A stretch of DNA of 8,751 nt from an uncultured Alistipes sp. Its GTDB lineage: Bacteria > Bacteroidota > Bacteroidia > Bacteroidales > Rikenellaceae. Below are positions 1-5,880 of this stretch, in pieces; positions within the stretch are counted from its first letter, which is position 1; each line of letters begins with the position of its first letter. The DNA lies in contig CALBKP010000141.1 in assembly GCA_937895825.1 (NCBI GenBank), forward strand, positions 1 to 8,751, read 5' to 3'. The notes below the pieces were generated by a model, which made no database searches, was not told where the DNA came from, and worked only from the letters and a program-made list of their open reading frames with translations. The position numbers were made by a program, and so were the translations under genes.

Positions 1-636
1 CGAAGCAGCATCGTAGTCGGCACCTGTCTGAGGTACAACCTCGATCTTCTGAATATCGTCGGCACGCAACGAGCGCAGGTAGGCCATAAGCTGTGCATCC
101 TCGAGCTTAACCTCGCGGTCGTTGAGGTATATTTTCGATCCCGAGGCACCGTTAATAGAGATCTTGTCGTCCTGAATCCATACGCCGGGGGCACTCTTTA
201 GCAGTTCCTCGCCATCCTTACCTATGGCGATGGGCGAGTTGGCAACGTCGACAATAAAGCGGTCGGCCTCGCGACGTATCAACTGTGCAGTGACAACCAC
301 CTCATCAATCTTAGTGTCGTCGGCCGTGAGGGTAATGGTGCCGATGTTTGTTGGGGCAGTAATCTCCACTTCGCGTGTCTGGCTGGTGTAGCCGATGTAG
401 CTGACGTTGAGGGTGTATGTTCCTGCAGCAAGGCTGAGGGTAAAGCCTCCCTCGCTGTTGGTAGCGCCACCGGCTGCTTGTGTCCCATCCTTTAGGGCTA
501 CTACCGTGGCATAGGCGATGGGTTTCGTGTTGTTGTCGACAACCTGGCCACTAAGCGTATATCGTTGTGCCGAGGCTATTGCGGTGCTCATAAGGAGCAT
601 CAACGCTACAACGAATAGATTTCTCGAATGTCTCAT
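1..636 (-). CDS. Outer-membrane beta-barrel / TonB-dependent receptor-like protein, N-terminal part (truncated by window edge)
   Basis: The 212 codons seen are open to the left edge, so the C-terminal barrel is missing from the window. The protein starts MRHSRNLFVVALMLLMSTAI, a signal peptide probably cleaved after ASA (residues 21-23). Residues 25-100 (RYTLSGQVVD, YATVVALKDG, TNSEGGFTLSLAAGTYTL, SYIGYTSQ) form a carboxypeptidase-D regulatory-like beta-sandwich, as found at the N-terminus of Bacteroidota TonB receptors. A short stretch IDEVVVTA (about 99-106) and then residues 107-212 (ADRFIVDV, LLKSAPGV, INGASGSKIYLNDREV, IQKIEVVPQTGADYDA) match the plug domain of the outer-membrane beta-barrel protein family related to TonB receptors. 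This fits an outer-membrane protein, but the ligand is unknown and no SusD partner can be seen. The start is the ATG at 634-636, where the signal peptide begins; there is no strong Shine-Dalgarno sequence, as is usual in this phylum. It is divergent from the ABC operon and has two candidate promoters, one carrying the palindromic operator. Confidence 0.88.
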   Translation of the reverse strand, partial: MRHSRNLFVVALMLLMSTAIASAQRYTLSGQVVDNNTKPIAYATVVALKDGTQAAGGATNSEGGFTLSLAAGTYTLNVSYIGYTSQTREVEITAPTNIGTITLTADDTKIDEVVVTAQLIRREADRFIVDVANSPIAIGKDGEELLKSAPGVWIQDDKISINGASGSKIYLNDREVKLEDAQLMAYLRSLRADDIQKIEVVPQTGADYDAAS

Positions 637-685
637 AACTCTATTATGTTTTACTAATTCTCAATGGTTTGAACTCTTTACACTG

Positions 686-715
686 CAAAGATAAGCATTT
701 CCCCCCCCCACCAAA
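686..715 (-). promoter_or_regulatory. Proximal promoter (P2) of the outer-membrane protein gene, with a C9 tract in its spacer
   Basis: On the minus strand the -7 box TATCTTTG (686-693) is a perfect match to the Bacteroidota TAnnTTTG consensus, and a TTTG -33 box lies at 712-715, giving an 18-bp spacer. Half of that spacer is a run of nine C on the plus strand (701-709). The -7 box is followed by C and then AGTGTA, the half-site of the two operators further upstream, but no matching second half lies at the right distance. The expected start site is about 40 bases from the ATG at 636. The promoter is inferred from sequence only. Confidence 0.7.
701..709. repeat. Homopolymer C9 (G9 on minus strand)
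   Basis: Nine consecutive C on the plus strand lie inside an otherwise AT-rich intergenic region, exactly between the -33 and -7 boxes of the proximal promoter of the outer-membrane gene. Tracts of this kind are prone to slipped-strand length change. Confidence 0.95.
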
Positions 716-815
716 TTTTTCGTGCACTTTTTTTAATCGGTTTGGTGAAATACATCTATATAACGTATTTAGCAGAGGTTTTGTAACATATCCAAAATCA
801 GTTTTTTTTCTAACG

Positions 816-839
816 AGCGTATTGACTGGCTAATCTTGT
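816..839. promoter_or_regulatory. Degenerate third copy of the 24-bp operator
   Basis: This stretch can be aligned base for base with the operator at 1042-1065. It shares GTATT in the left arm and the block CTGGCTAAT / TTGGCTAAT over the spacer and right arm, about 17 of 24 positions in all. The outer TACACT half is lost. It lies next to the good operator at 843-866 (centres 27 bp apart), in the leader of the distal minus-strand transcript. It could be a weak accessory site or a decayed copy. Confidence 0.4.
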
Positions 840-842
840 TTC

Positions 843-866
843 GGTGTATTACGTTACTAATACACT
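843..866. promoter_or_regulatory. Palindromic operator O1, probably for the YtrA-type GntR regulator
   Basis: The arms are GGTGTATTA and TAATACACT separated by the six bases CGTTAC; eight of nine arm positions pair perfectly. It has the same arms, spacer length and distance from a -7 box (one base, a C) as the operator facing the ABC operon. On the minus strand it overlaps the expected start site of the distal promoter, a position typical of repression. The half-site spacing is GTGTA-type, 12 bases, TACACT, like the site known for Bacillus YtrA. The binding protein is inferred to be the regulator encoded at 3324-3668. Confidence 0.75.
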
Positions 867-867
867 G

Positions 868-898
868 CAAATATAGGGCAAAAATCTCAATCGACAAA
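868..898 (-). promoter_or_regulatory. Distal, operator-controlled promoter (P1) reading toward the outer-membrane protein gene
   Basis: On the minus strand the -7 box TATATTTG (868-875) fits TAnnTTTG perfectly, and a TTTG -33 box lies at 895-898 with a 19-bp spacer. The operator at 843-866 starts one base downstream of the -7 box. A transcript from here would have a leader of roughly 225 bases before the ATG at 636, crossing the proximal promoter. I found no convincing gene inside that leader. Confidence 0.7.
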
Positions 899-951
899 TT
901 TTTTGCAAAGAAATTTTAGACTTTTTTTGATACCTATGTTATTAACATTGC

Positions 952-986
952 GTGTGTATGTGTGTAAGCCACAAAAAATGTGTGTA
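952..986. repeat. Three GTGTGTA motifs between the divergent promoters
   Basis: GTGTGTA occurs at 952-958, 960-966 and 980-986; the last two belong to nine-base direct repeats ATGTGTGTA (958-966 and 978-986) spaced exactly 20 bp apart. The motifs resemble the AGTGTA half-site with one change and lie upstream of the -33 box of the ABC operon promoter. They may be accessory binding sites or simple low-complexity sequence. Confidence 0.4.
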
Positions 987-1009
987 GTCAAGAAAAAGTT
1001 TAAGAAAAA

Positions 1010-1040
1010 TTTGCAGATTTAAAAATTATCTCTACCTTTG
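1010..1040 (+). promoter_or_regulatory. Promoter of the ABC transporter / GntR operon
   Basis: The -33 box TTTG (1010-1013) and the -7 box TACCTTTG (1033-1040) are separated by 19 bp, an ideal Bacteroidota arrangement. The palindromic operator at 1042-1065 begins one base after the -7 box and should cover the start site. The leader to the ATG at 1110 would be about 60 bases. Confidence 0.8.
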
Positions 1041-1041
1041 C

Positions 1042-1065
1042 AGTGTATTAATTGGCTAATACACT
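1042..1065. promoter_or_regulatory. Perfect palindromic operator O2, probably for the YtrA-type GntR regulator
   Basis: The arms AGTGTATTA and TAATACACT are a perfect nine-base inverted repeat around the six bases ATTGGC. The outer half-sites AGTGTA and TACACT are 12 bases apart, close to the AGTGTA-13-TACACT site I recall for Bacillus subtilis YtrA. It sits directly on the expected transcription start of an operon whose last gene encodes a YtrA-type regulator, so negative autoregulation is the simplest reading. Confidence 0.85.
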
Positions 1066-1109
1066 ATTTCGGTTATTTTAGTAAGTGATAAACAAAAACC
1101 TTAAGAACT

Positions 1110-1949
1110 ATGATTACAACGAAAAATCTAACGTTTGGTTATACGATGGGACATAACGTCCTACACGACATAACCCTTGAGTTGGGCGAAGGACACATCC
1201 ACGGACTCTTGGGCTGCAATGGCATTGGTAAGACTACGCTGCTAAAGATCGTCTGTGGCATTATGCGTCCGAGAACGGGTAGTGTGGCGGTAGATGGTGT
1301 TGATCCTCACAAGCGTCTTCCTGCAACCTTCGAGGAGCTGATGATTATCCCCGAGGAGTTCGACCTGCCGAACATCTCGTTGGAGCGATTCGCAAAGATT
1401 ACCTCGCCCTTCTATCCCCGCTTCGATATGGGTCAGATGCGCGGCTACTGCCAGGAGCTCGGCGTAGATCCTATGGCAAAGTTGCACTCTATGTCTATGG
1501 GACAGCGAAAGAAAGCATATATCGCCTTTGCCCTTGCATGTAACGTGAAGATGTTGCTTATGGATGAGCCTACCAATGGCCTCGACATACCCTCGAAGAG
1601 TGTGTTCCGTCGCCTCCTGGCTTCGTACGTCGATGATAGCCGATTGGTTGTTATCTCAACGCATCAGGTTGCAGATGTTGAGCAGCTATTGGATAATATC
1701 GTTGTCCTCGACGGCAAGGGTGTTGCCCTCAATGCCACCACCGCAGAGATTACCCGCCGCCTGAAGTTCGGCAAGGCCGAGGCAAGCGATAGGGTGATCT
1801 ACTCGGAGCGTACAATCGCAGGTGATATGGCTGTTATGCTCAACGACGATGATACGGATACTATGCTCAACATCGAGCTGCTATTCAACGCAACAACGGC
1901 CAACCGCGATGCCATAGCTGCAATCTTTAACTCTAAAACTACGAAATAG
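1110..1949 (+). CDS. ABC transporter ATP-binding protein (YtrB-like)
   Basis: This 279-residue nucleotide-binding subunit should power the membrane proteins encoded just downstream. Walker A is GCNGIGKT (35-42, Lys41), the signature is SMSMGQ (127-132), Walker B is LLMDEP (149-154, catalytic Glu153), the D-loop is NGLD (156-159) and the switch histidine is His185 in STHQ. Two departures from the textbook are visible: the Q-loop position holds glutamate (PEEF, 81-84) instead of glutamine, and the signature reads MSMGQ rather than LSGGQ. A glutamate there is, as I recall, common in ATPases paired with YtrA-type regulators. The residues after about 205 form a short C-terminal extension. The start ATG lies 44 bases after the operator; the purine-rich leader lacks a strong Shine-Dalgarno sequence. 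The stop is one base from the next start, indicating translational coupling. The substrate is unknown; export or a cell-envelope stress role is inferred from the YtrA association. Confidence 0.92.
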   Translation: MITTKNLTFGYTMGHNVLHDITLELGEGHIHGLLGCNGIGKTTLLKIVCGIMRPRTGSVAVDGVDPHKRLPATFEELMIIPEEFDLPNISLERFAKITSPFYPRFDMGQMRGYCQELGVDPMAKLHSMSMGQRKKAYIAFALACNVKMLLMDEPTNGLDIPSKSVFRRLLASYVDDSRLVVISTHQVADVEQLLDNIVVLDGKGVALNATTAEITRRLKFGKAEASDRVIYSERTIAGDMAVMLNDDDTDTMLNIELLFNATTANRDAIAAIFNSKTTK

Positions 1950-1950
1950 T

Positions 1951-2661
1951 ATGGCTGCTTATTCACTACGTAGGGTGGCGCAGTATGCTCGCTATCACTA
2001 CACGTCGCAGCGACGTAACTACCTATCGGTTATGCTCACAAGCGTAGCCTTCCCCGTGCTCTTCGGTATCCTTTCGCGCGATATATCTACCGTTGAGGGT
2101 ATTTCTACGGCCATCTACCTCTTTGGTGGCATAGGCTTTGCCGTGCGTACGACCTTCGCCATGCGCAGTCGTGGTACGAAGGTTATGGAGTGTACGTTAC
2201 CCCTGTCGAACGAGGAGCGTATTACCTTCATGGTGCTGAACCTTGCGGTGATGTTCCCTCTGTTTATGACCGTGGCGGCAAATATAAGCCTGCTTATTGC
2301 TGCCCCCTTCAATTACTACGAGGTCGATGTATGGGCTATGATGCTCGACATTACGCGACGCTTCCTCTTTTCGTGGGAGTTGTATGTATTGATACAGATG
2401 TTCGCAGCCGTGTCGTTATTTCTTAACATCGTGGCACGTCGCAGCCTCCTCGTGGCTTACCTCGGAGCCTTTATTGGTATCATGGTATTCCTCGGTACAG
2501 TTGCGCGTATCGGTGCCAATTTCTTGGTCGATCTTGACCCCAGCTACTTCGAGTCGTTTGAGGTGAATGAGAGTGTGGCTAAGGCAATATTTATACTTAT
2601 CCCCGTGGTGTTCTACGCCCTCTGCTACTGGGCACTACGCCGTCGTCAAATGAAGTGGTAG
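1951..2661 (+). CDS. ABC-2-type membrane protein (permease), first paralogue
   Basis: This is a 236-residue integral inner-membrane protein. About six hydrophobic segments are visible (roughly 24-41, 49-67, 92-119, 137-161, 166-188 and 208-230), with the charged stretch MRSRGTKVMECTLPLSNEER (71-90) between the second and third. The C-terminus is basic (ALRRRQMKW). The fold and position fit the permease half of an ABC-2-type exporter. It starts one base after the ATPase stop and ends three bases before the second membrane protein, with which it shares a clear pattern: MR(S/T)R, then (E)xTLP(L/I), then ER before the third helix, and a matching basic tail. I take the two as products of an old duplication that together form a heterodimeric channel. 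The substrate is unknown. Confidence 0.8.
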   Translation: MAAYSLRRVAQYARYHYTSQRRNYLSVMLTSVAFPVLFGILSRDISTVEGISTAIYLFGGIGFAVRTTFAMRSRGTKVMECTLPLSNEERITFMVLNLAVMFPLFMTVAANISLLIAAPFNYYEVDVWAMMLDITRRFLFSWELYVLIQMFAAVSLFLNIVARRSLLVAYLGAFIGIMVFLGTVARIGANFLVDLDPSYFESFEVNESVAKAIFILIPVVFYALCYWALRRRQMKW

Positions 2662-2664
2662 AGT

Positions 2665-3318
2665 ATGGTACATGTAAATAATATATATAGATATGCAGTG
2701 AAGCACTACGCCGAGCATCGCAACAAGTACCTTGCTCTCATGCTTGGCATGTTTGGCCTGCCGTTGCTCTTGTCCTATATGTCTAAAGGTGTGGAGTCGT
2801 CGGGTGTGATGGCAACGTTTGTACTTCTCTTTGCATTGCTCTATGTCAACTACCTCTCGACCTATGCGATGCGTACGAGGCGCGCGTTTGTCGTGGAGAA
2901 TACGCTGCCCATCACTGCGGCCGAGCGCTATGTCTTTGTGCTGGCAAATAGCACTGTTGTTGCCGTGACACTCTTTGTGGTGAGCTATGTGCCTTCATTT
3001 CTCATTGCCGAGTGGCTCTTCCCGCCAGCAATGGATGTCAATGCGATTATACTCGAGGCTGTTGTCGATAGCAGCTACTTAATGGGGATATTCGCCTTGC
3101 AGAGTGTGATCCTCGTAGCCAGTCTTATTATGCGTAAGCGCGTGGTATTGAGCTACTGTCTGCTTGCAGCATTGGTCATCGGGTGTGAGTTTGTCGTCGA
3201 TGCGTATGTTCCTTATGAGCTACGCGATACCTTCAGACTATGGTCTAACGTGGCGCTCATCGTTGCATGCTGGGTGTCTGGCTATTTTATACTACGTTCA
3301 CGTGAAATAAAGATGTAA
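2665..3318 (+). CDS. ABC-2-type membrane protein (permease), second paralogue
   Basis: This 217-residue integral membrane protein has about six hydrophobic segments (roughly 22-40, 46-66, 92-118, 136-157, 159-180 and 192-210). Like its upstream neighbour it begins with a Tyr/His/Arg-rich amphipathic stretch (YAVKHYAEHRNKYLALML), carries MRTRRAFVVENTLPITAAER (69-88) before the third helix and ends in a basic tail (LRSREIKM). Overall identity between the two is low but the motif order is the same. It lies three bases after the previous gene and five bases before the regulator gene. It most likely pairs with the first permease and the ATPase; no catalytic motif is visible. Confidence 0.8.
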   Translation: MVHVNNIYRYAVKHYAEHRNKYLALMLGMFGLPLLLSYMSKGVESSGVMATFVLLFALLYVNYLSTYAMRTRRAFVVENTLPITAAERYVFVLANSTVVAVTLFVVSYVPSFLIAEWLFPPAMDVNAIILEAVVDSSYLMGIFALQSVILVASLIMRKRVVLSYCLLAALVIGCEFVVDAYVPYELRDTFRLWSNVALIVACWVSGYFILRSREIKM

Positions 3319-3323
3319 TTGTT

Positions 3324-3668
3324 ATGATGCAGTTTTCAGAAGAGAAACCTATATGGCGACAGATATACGAACTTATAGCTATGCGAGTGCTCTCGGCAGA
3401 GTGGGCTGAGGGTGAGCGCGTGGTGTCGGTGAGGGAGATGGCCGCCTCGGTGGGCGTGAACCCAAATACGGTGATGCGTAGCTACGAGAAGTTGGAGGCT
3501 GACGGCATCATCTACAACCGCCGTGGCATAGGGTTCTTCGTCTCTGAAGGGGCGAAGGAGCATATCCGCCAGCTCGAAAGACAGAAATTTATGGACGAGG
3601 AGCTTCCCAAGCTCCGCGAACGTCTGCAACTCTTGGGCTTGATGATTGAAATAGGTATCAAACAGTAG
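3324..3668 (+). CDS. GntR-family transcriptional regulator, YtrA subfamily
   Basis: This is a 114-residue DNA-binding protein. Residues about 8-75 form the GntR winged helix: KPIWRQIYELIAMRVLS is the first helix, SVREMAASVGVNPNTVMRSY (35-54) is the helix-turn-helix, and YNRRGIGFFV (64-73) is the wing. The remaining 40 residues are charged and helical (HIRQLERQKFMDEELPKLRERL), matching the short C-terminal dimerisation tail of the YtrA subfamily rather than the large effector domains of FadR- or HutC-type members. No ligand pocket can be seen, so the inducing signal is unknown; Bacillus YtrA responds to some cell-wall antibiotics. It is the last gene of the ABC operon, unlike Bacillus where the regulator comes first. 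A second ATG follows at 3327; the first is used here. Its likely targets are the palindromes at 1042-1065 and 843-866. Confidence 0.93.
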   Translation: MMQFSEEKPIWRQIYELIAMRVLSAEWAEGERVVSVREMAASVGVNPNTVMRSYEKLEADGIIYNRRGIGFFVSEGAKEHIRQLERQKFMDEELPKLRERLQLLGLMIEIGIKQ

Positions 3669-3680
3669 TTTGGCCGAAAT

Positions 3681-3713
3681 GGAGTGACGATATATCGTTG
3701 CTCCTTTTTTTTT
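3681..3713 (+). terminator. Rho-independent terminator of the ABC/GntR operon
   Basis: GGAGTGACG (3681-3689) pairs with CGTTGCTCC (3696-3704) over nine base pairs, two of them G-U, around a six-base ATATAT loop, and is followed by nine T (3705-3713). It starts 12 bases after the regulator stop codon. Confidence 0.85.
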
Positions 3714-3735
3714 GTGCTTCTCCCCGCTTTTGAGT

Positions 3736-3765
3736 ATTGTCCCTAAGAAAAAAAAACTATCTTTG
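3736..3765 (+). promoter_or_regulatory. Promoter of the lipoprotein operon
   Basis: The -7 box TATCTTTG (3758-3765) is a perfect TAnnTTTG match. The best -33 candidate at a normal distance is ATTG (3736-3739), 18 bp away and one base off TTTG; a perfect TTTG at 3729-3732 is 25 bp away. A run of nine A (3748-3756) ends one base before the -7 box. There is no AGTGTA motif here, so this unit is probably outside the GntR circuit. Confidence 0.65.
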
Positions 3766-3800
3766 TATCGCAAAAATAAATAACCATAAATTTGGAGAAA

Positions 3801-5858
3801 ATGAGAAAGTTCTATTCTTTGTTTATCCTCGCCCTTGTGATGGTGGCGTGTGATAATTCCGATGACAAGGTGAAGGAGCCCGATCAGCCTGTCGAGGATG
3901 CTGTGTTGGAACTTGTGGACGGTCAGGCTGCAGAGTTGCAGTTCGAAGGCTTTGCCGCAAGTGAGGTGGTGAGATTTCGTGCGAAGGTAAACTGGATGGT
4001 GCGCCTTACCGATGGTAGCGATTGGTTCACGGTTGAGCCTCTGTATGGCGAGGCTGGTGAGGTGACAATCACTGTGAGTGTCGAGGACTATGCTGGTGAT
4101 GTTACGCTCAATGGTGGCTTCAACATTGTGGCGGGTGAGGAGAGCGTGGCTATCAGCGTTACGCAGCGTTCGGCTGTCAACCCCGAGAGCGAATACCTAT
4201 ATATCCCCGATACGCAACTACTCGGCTATTTGGTTGAGAAGTTTGATACAGATGGCGACGGTCGTATCAGCCGCACTGAGGCCGAGGTTGTCGAGGAGAT
4301 TGTATGTAACGACCGTGAGGTAGTATCGTTGGAGGGCATCAAGAACTTCACGAACCTTAAGAAACTCGACTGCGCGTATAACCTCATCGCCGACACGCTC
4401 GACCTGCGCGGCATGACATCGCTCGAGGAGCTATACGTCCACCATAACCGCTATGCGAAGCTCGACATCGAGGGTTGTGAGAACCTCTGCCGTTTGGAGG
4501 CAAATGATAATATCGAGCGTACGAATGATTCCCGTTCTATATTCTGTACTAAAGAGGTGAATATCAAGGGTTGTCCTAAGTTGACATATATAGAACTTAC
4601 GGATAATGCCATCGAGGAGATTGACCTTACGGAGTGTTCTGAGTTGGAGGTATTGCGTATGACGTGGAACAACCTCACCACGATAGACCTTACTAAGTGC
4701 CCGAAGCTCACTCACCTCTACGTGCGTAAGAATGTGGAGCTTCAGGGTGTTCTTGACCTCTCGCAGTGTCCCGACATTGTGGAGGTGTGGTGTGGTGAGT
4801 CGAAGCTCACTGGCGTAGACTTTGCAACTGAAAGCCCTGCACTTGAGACCCTAATCTGCTACGACTCGAAGATAGAGTCTCTAAACCTTGCATCGTGTCC
4901 CAACCTAAAGAAGTTGGAGGCACACAGCATGGCACTCAAGGCACTTGATGTTACGTGCTGTTCTAAACTCGAGCACCTGTGGCTCAAATTTAACGAGGTA
5001 GAGGAACTTGACCTAACACATTGCCCACGTCTTAACGAGGTGCAGATTGGCTATAACAAGATCAAGTCGCTCGATCTCTCGCAGTCGCCGCTTATCACCA
5101 TCTTGGAGGTGGCATATAACGAACTTGAGGAACTTAATCTTAAAGGTTGTTCAAATCTTGCAACAATCAGTGTAGAAAAGAATAATCTTACGGAGATAGA
5201 CCTCTCGGATTGCTCTAAGCTCTTCCAGATAAACGTTGCCGACAACAAACTCACGAAGCTTGATGTGTCGAACAAACCCGAGATGGTTGTGCTTAACTTT
5301 GAGAATAACCTTGTTGAGAAGGTTAACATAGATGGTTGCCCCAACCTCGCACTCTTCTATGCTATGAATAATAAACTTCGCGAGCTCGATCTACGTGTAA
5401 CGCCGCTCTTGCAAGAGGTGCTCGTATCTAATAATGAGCTTGAGACTCTACATGTTGCAGGACTTAAGAATATGTATCAGTGTGAGTTCCAGAAGAACCG
5501 TTTAGAGCGTCTTGACCTTACTGGTTGTACTGCAATCTCGGAGCTTTACGTTCAGGATAACCCGCTTGCATACTTTAGCGTATATCCTTGTACGTCACTC
5601 TCGCAACTCGATATGCGTCGTACGGCGATGAAATCTATTGACCTTTCGAATAACGCCAATGCATCGTTCCTTTTTGCTCAGGAGAACCCGCAGCTTGAGA
5701 CTGTATATATCGCCGTGGATGCCGAGTATAGCTCGCTTATGGTTGATGATCATGTCGAGGTTTGGTATAAGGATGCGGGCTCTTATGACGACGATGTAGA
5801 TAACGGCAATTGGGGCGACGAGGAGCTTGACCCTTGGGCATCAGGCGATGCAGCGTAA
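3801..5858 (+). CDS. Leucine-rich-repeat lipoprotein with BACON-like and EF-hand modules
   Basis: This 685-residue protein is probably anchored on the cell surface. MRKFYSLFILALVMVAC is a lipoprotein signal peptide with Cys17 as lipid site, and the following DNSDD resembles the acidic export signal of surface lipoproteins in this phylum. Residues about 34-123 (VNWMVRL, DWFTVEP, GEAGEVTITV, VAISVTQ) look like a BACON domain. An EF-hand calcium loop occupies Asp149-Glu160 (DTDGDGRISRTE). From about 185 to 640 there are roughly 21 leucine-rich repeats of the form LxxLxxxxNxLxxLDLxxCxx; from about repeat 9 on nearly all are exactly 21 residues, with Cys or a small residue near the end. The tail (662-685) is acidic. 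Such proteins usually bind protein or glycan ligands; the partner is unknown. The ATG at 3801 is preferred over an in-frame TTG at 3792 because GGAG (3794-3797) precedes it and the signal peptide then starts MRK. Confidence 0.88.
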   Translation: MRKFYSLFILALVMVACDNSDDKVKEPDQPVEDAVLELVDGQAAELQFEGFAASEVVRFRAKVNWMVRLTDGSDWFTVEPLYGEAGEVTITVSVEDYAGDVTLNGGFNIVAGEESVAISVTQRSAVNPESEYLYIPDTQLLGYLVEKFDTDGDGRISRTEAEVVEEIVCNDREVVSLEGIKNFTNLKKLDCAYNLIADTLDLRGMTSLEELYVHHNRYAKLDIEGCENLCRLEANDNIERTNDSRSIFCTKEVNIKGCPKLTYIELTDNAIEEIDLTECSELEVLRMTWNNLTTIDLTKCPKLTHLYVRKNVELQGVLDLSQCPDIVEVWCGESKLTGVDFATESPALETLICYDSKIESLNLASCPNLKKLEAHSMALKALDVTCCSKLEHLWLKFNEVEELDLTHCPRLNEVQIGYNKIKSLDLSQSPLITILEVAYNELEELNLKGCSNLATISVEKNNLTEIDLSDCSKLFQINVADNKLTKLDVSNKPEMVVLNFENNLVEKVNIDGCPNLALFYAMNNKLRELDLRVTPLLQEVLVSNNELETLHVAGLKNMYQCEFQKNRLERLDLTGCTAISELYVQDNPLAYFSVYPCTSLSQLDMRRTAMKSIDLSNNANASFLFAQENPQLETVYIAVDAEYSSLMVDDHVEVWYKDAGSYDDDVDNGNWGDEELDPWASGDAA

Positions 5859-5880
5859 TGAGTAATAATCGAAAAACAGA

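Noticed and set aside
678..755. A 25-codon minus-strand reading frame through the C9 tract, in the leader of the distal promoter transcript
   Set aside because: It has no ribosome-binding signal, its composition is that of AT-rich non-coding DNA, and it runs over the -33 and -7 boxes of the proximal promoter. No frame joins it to the outer-membrane gene, which is preceded by an in-frame TGA.
3336..3773. A 145-codon minus-strand reading frame opposite the GntR gene and its terminator
   Set aside because: It crosses the operon terminator and the next promoter, has no family resemblance, and the plus-strand frame is a clear GntR regulator. It is a shadow.
3792..3800. TTG at 3792 as start of the leucine-rich-repeat lipoprotein
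   Set aside because: It would add Met-Glu-Lys before a signal peptide that begins properly at MRK, and would place the GGAG motif inside the coding sequence. The ATG at 3801 is the better start.
4431..4715. Minus-strand frames of 86-97 codons inside the leucine-rich-repeat gene
   Set aside because: They arise from the regular repeat codons of the real gene and have no start signals or recognisable domains.
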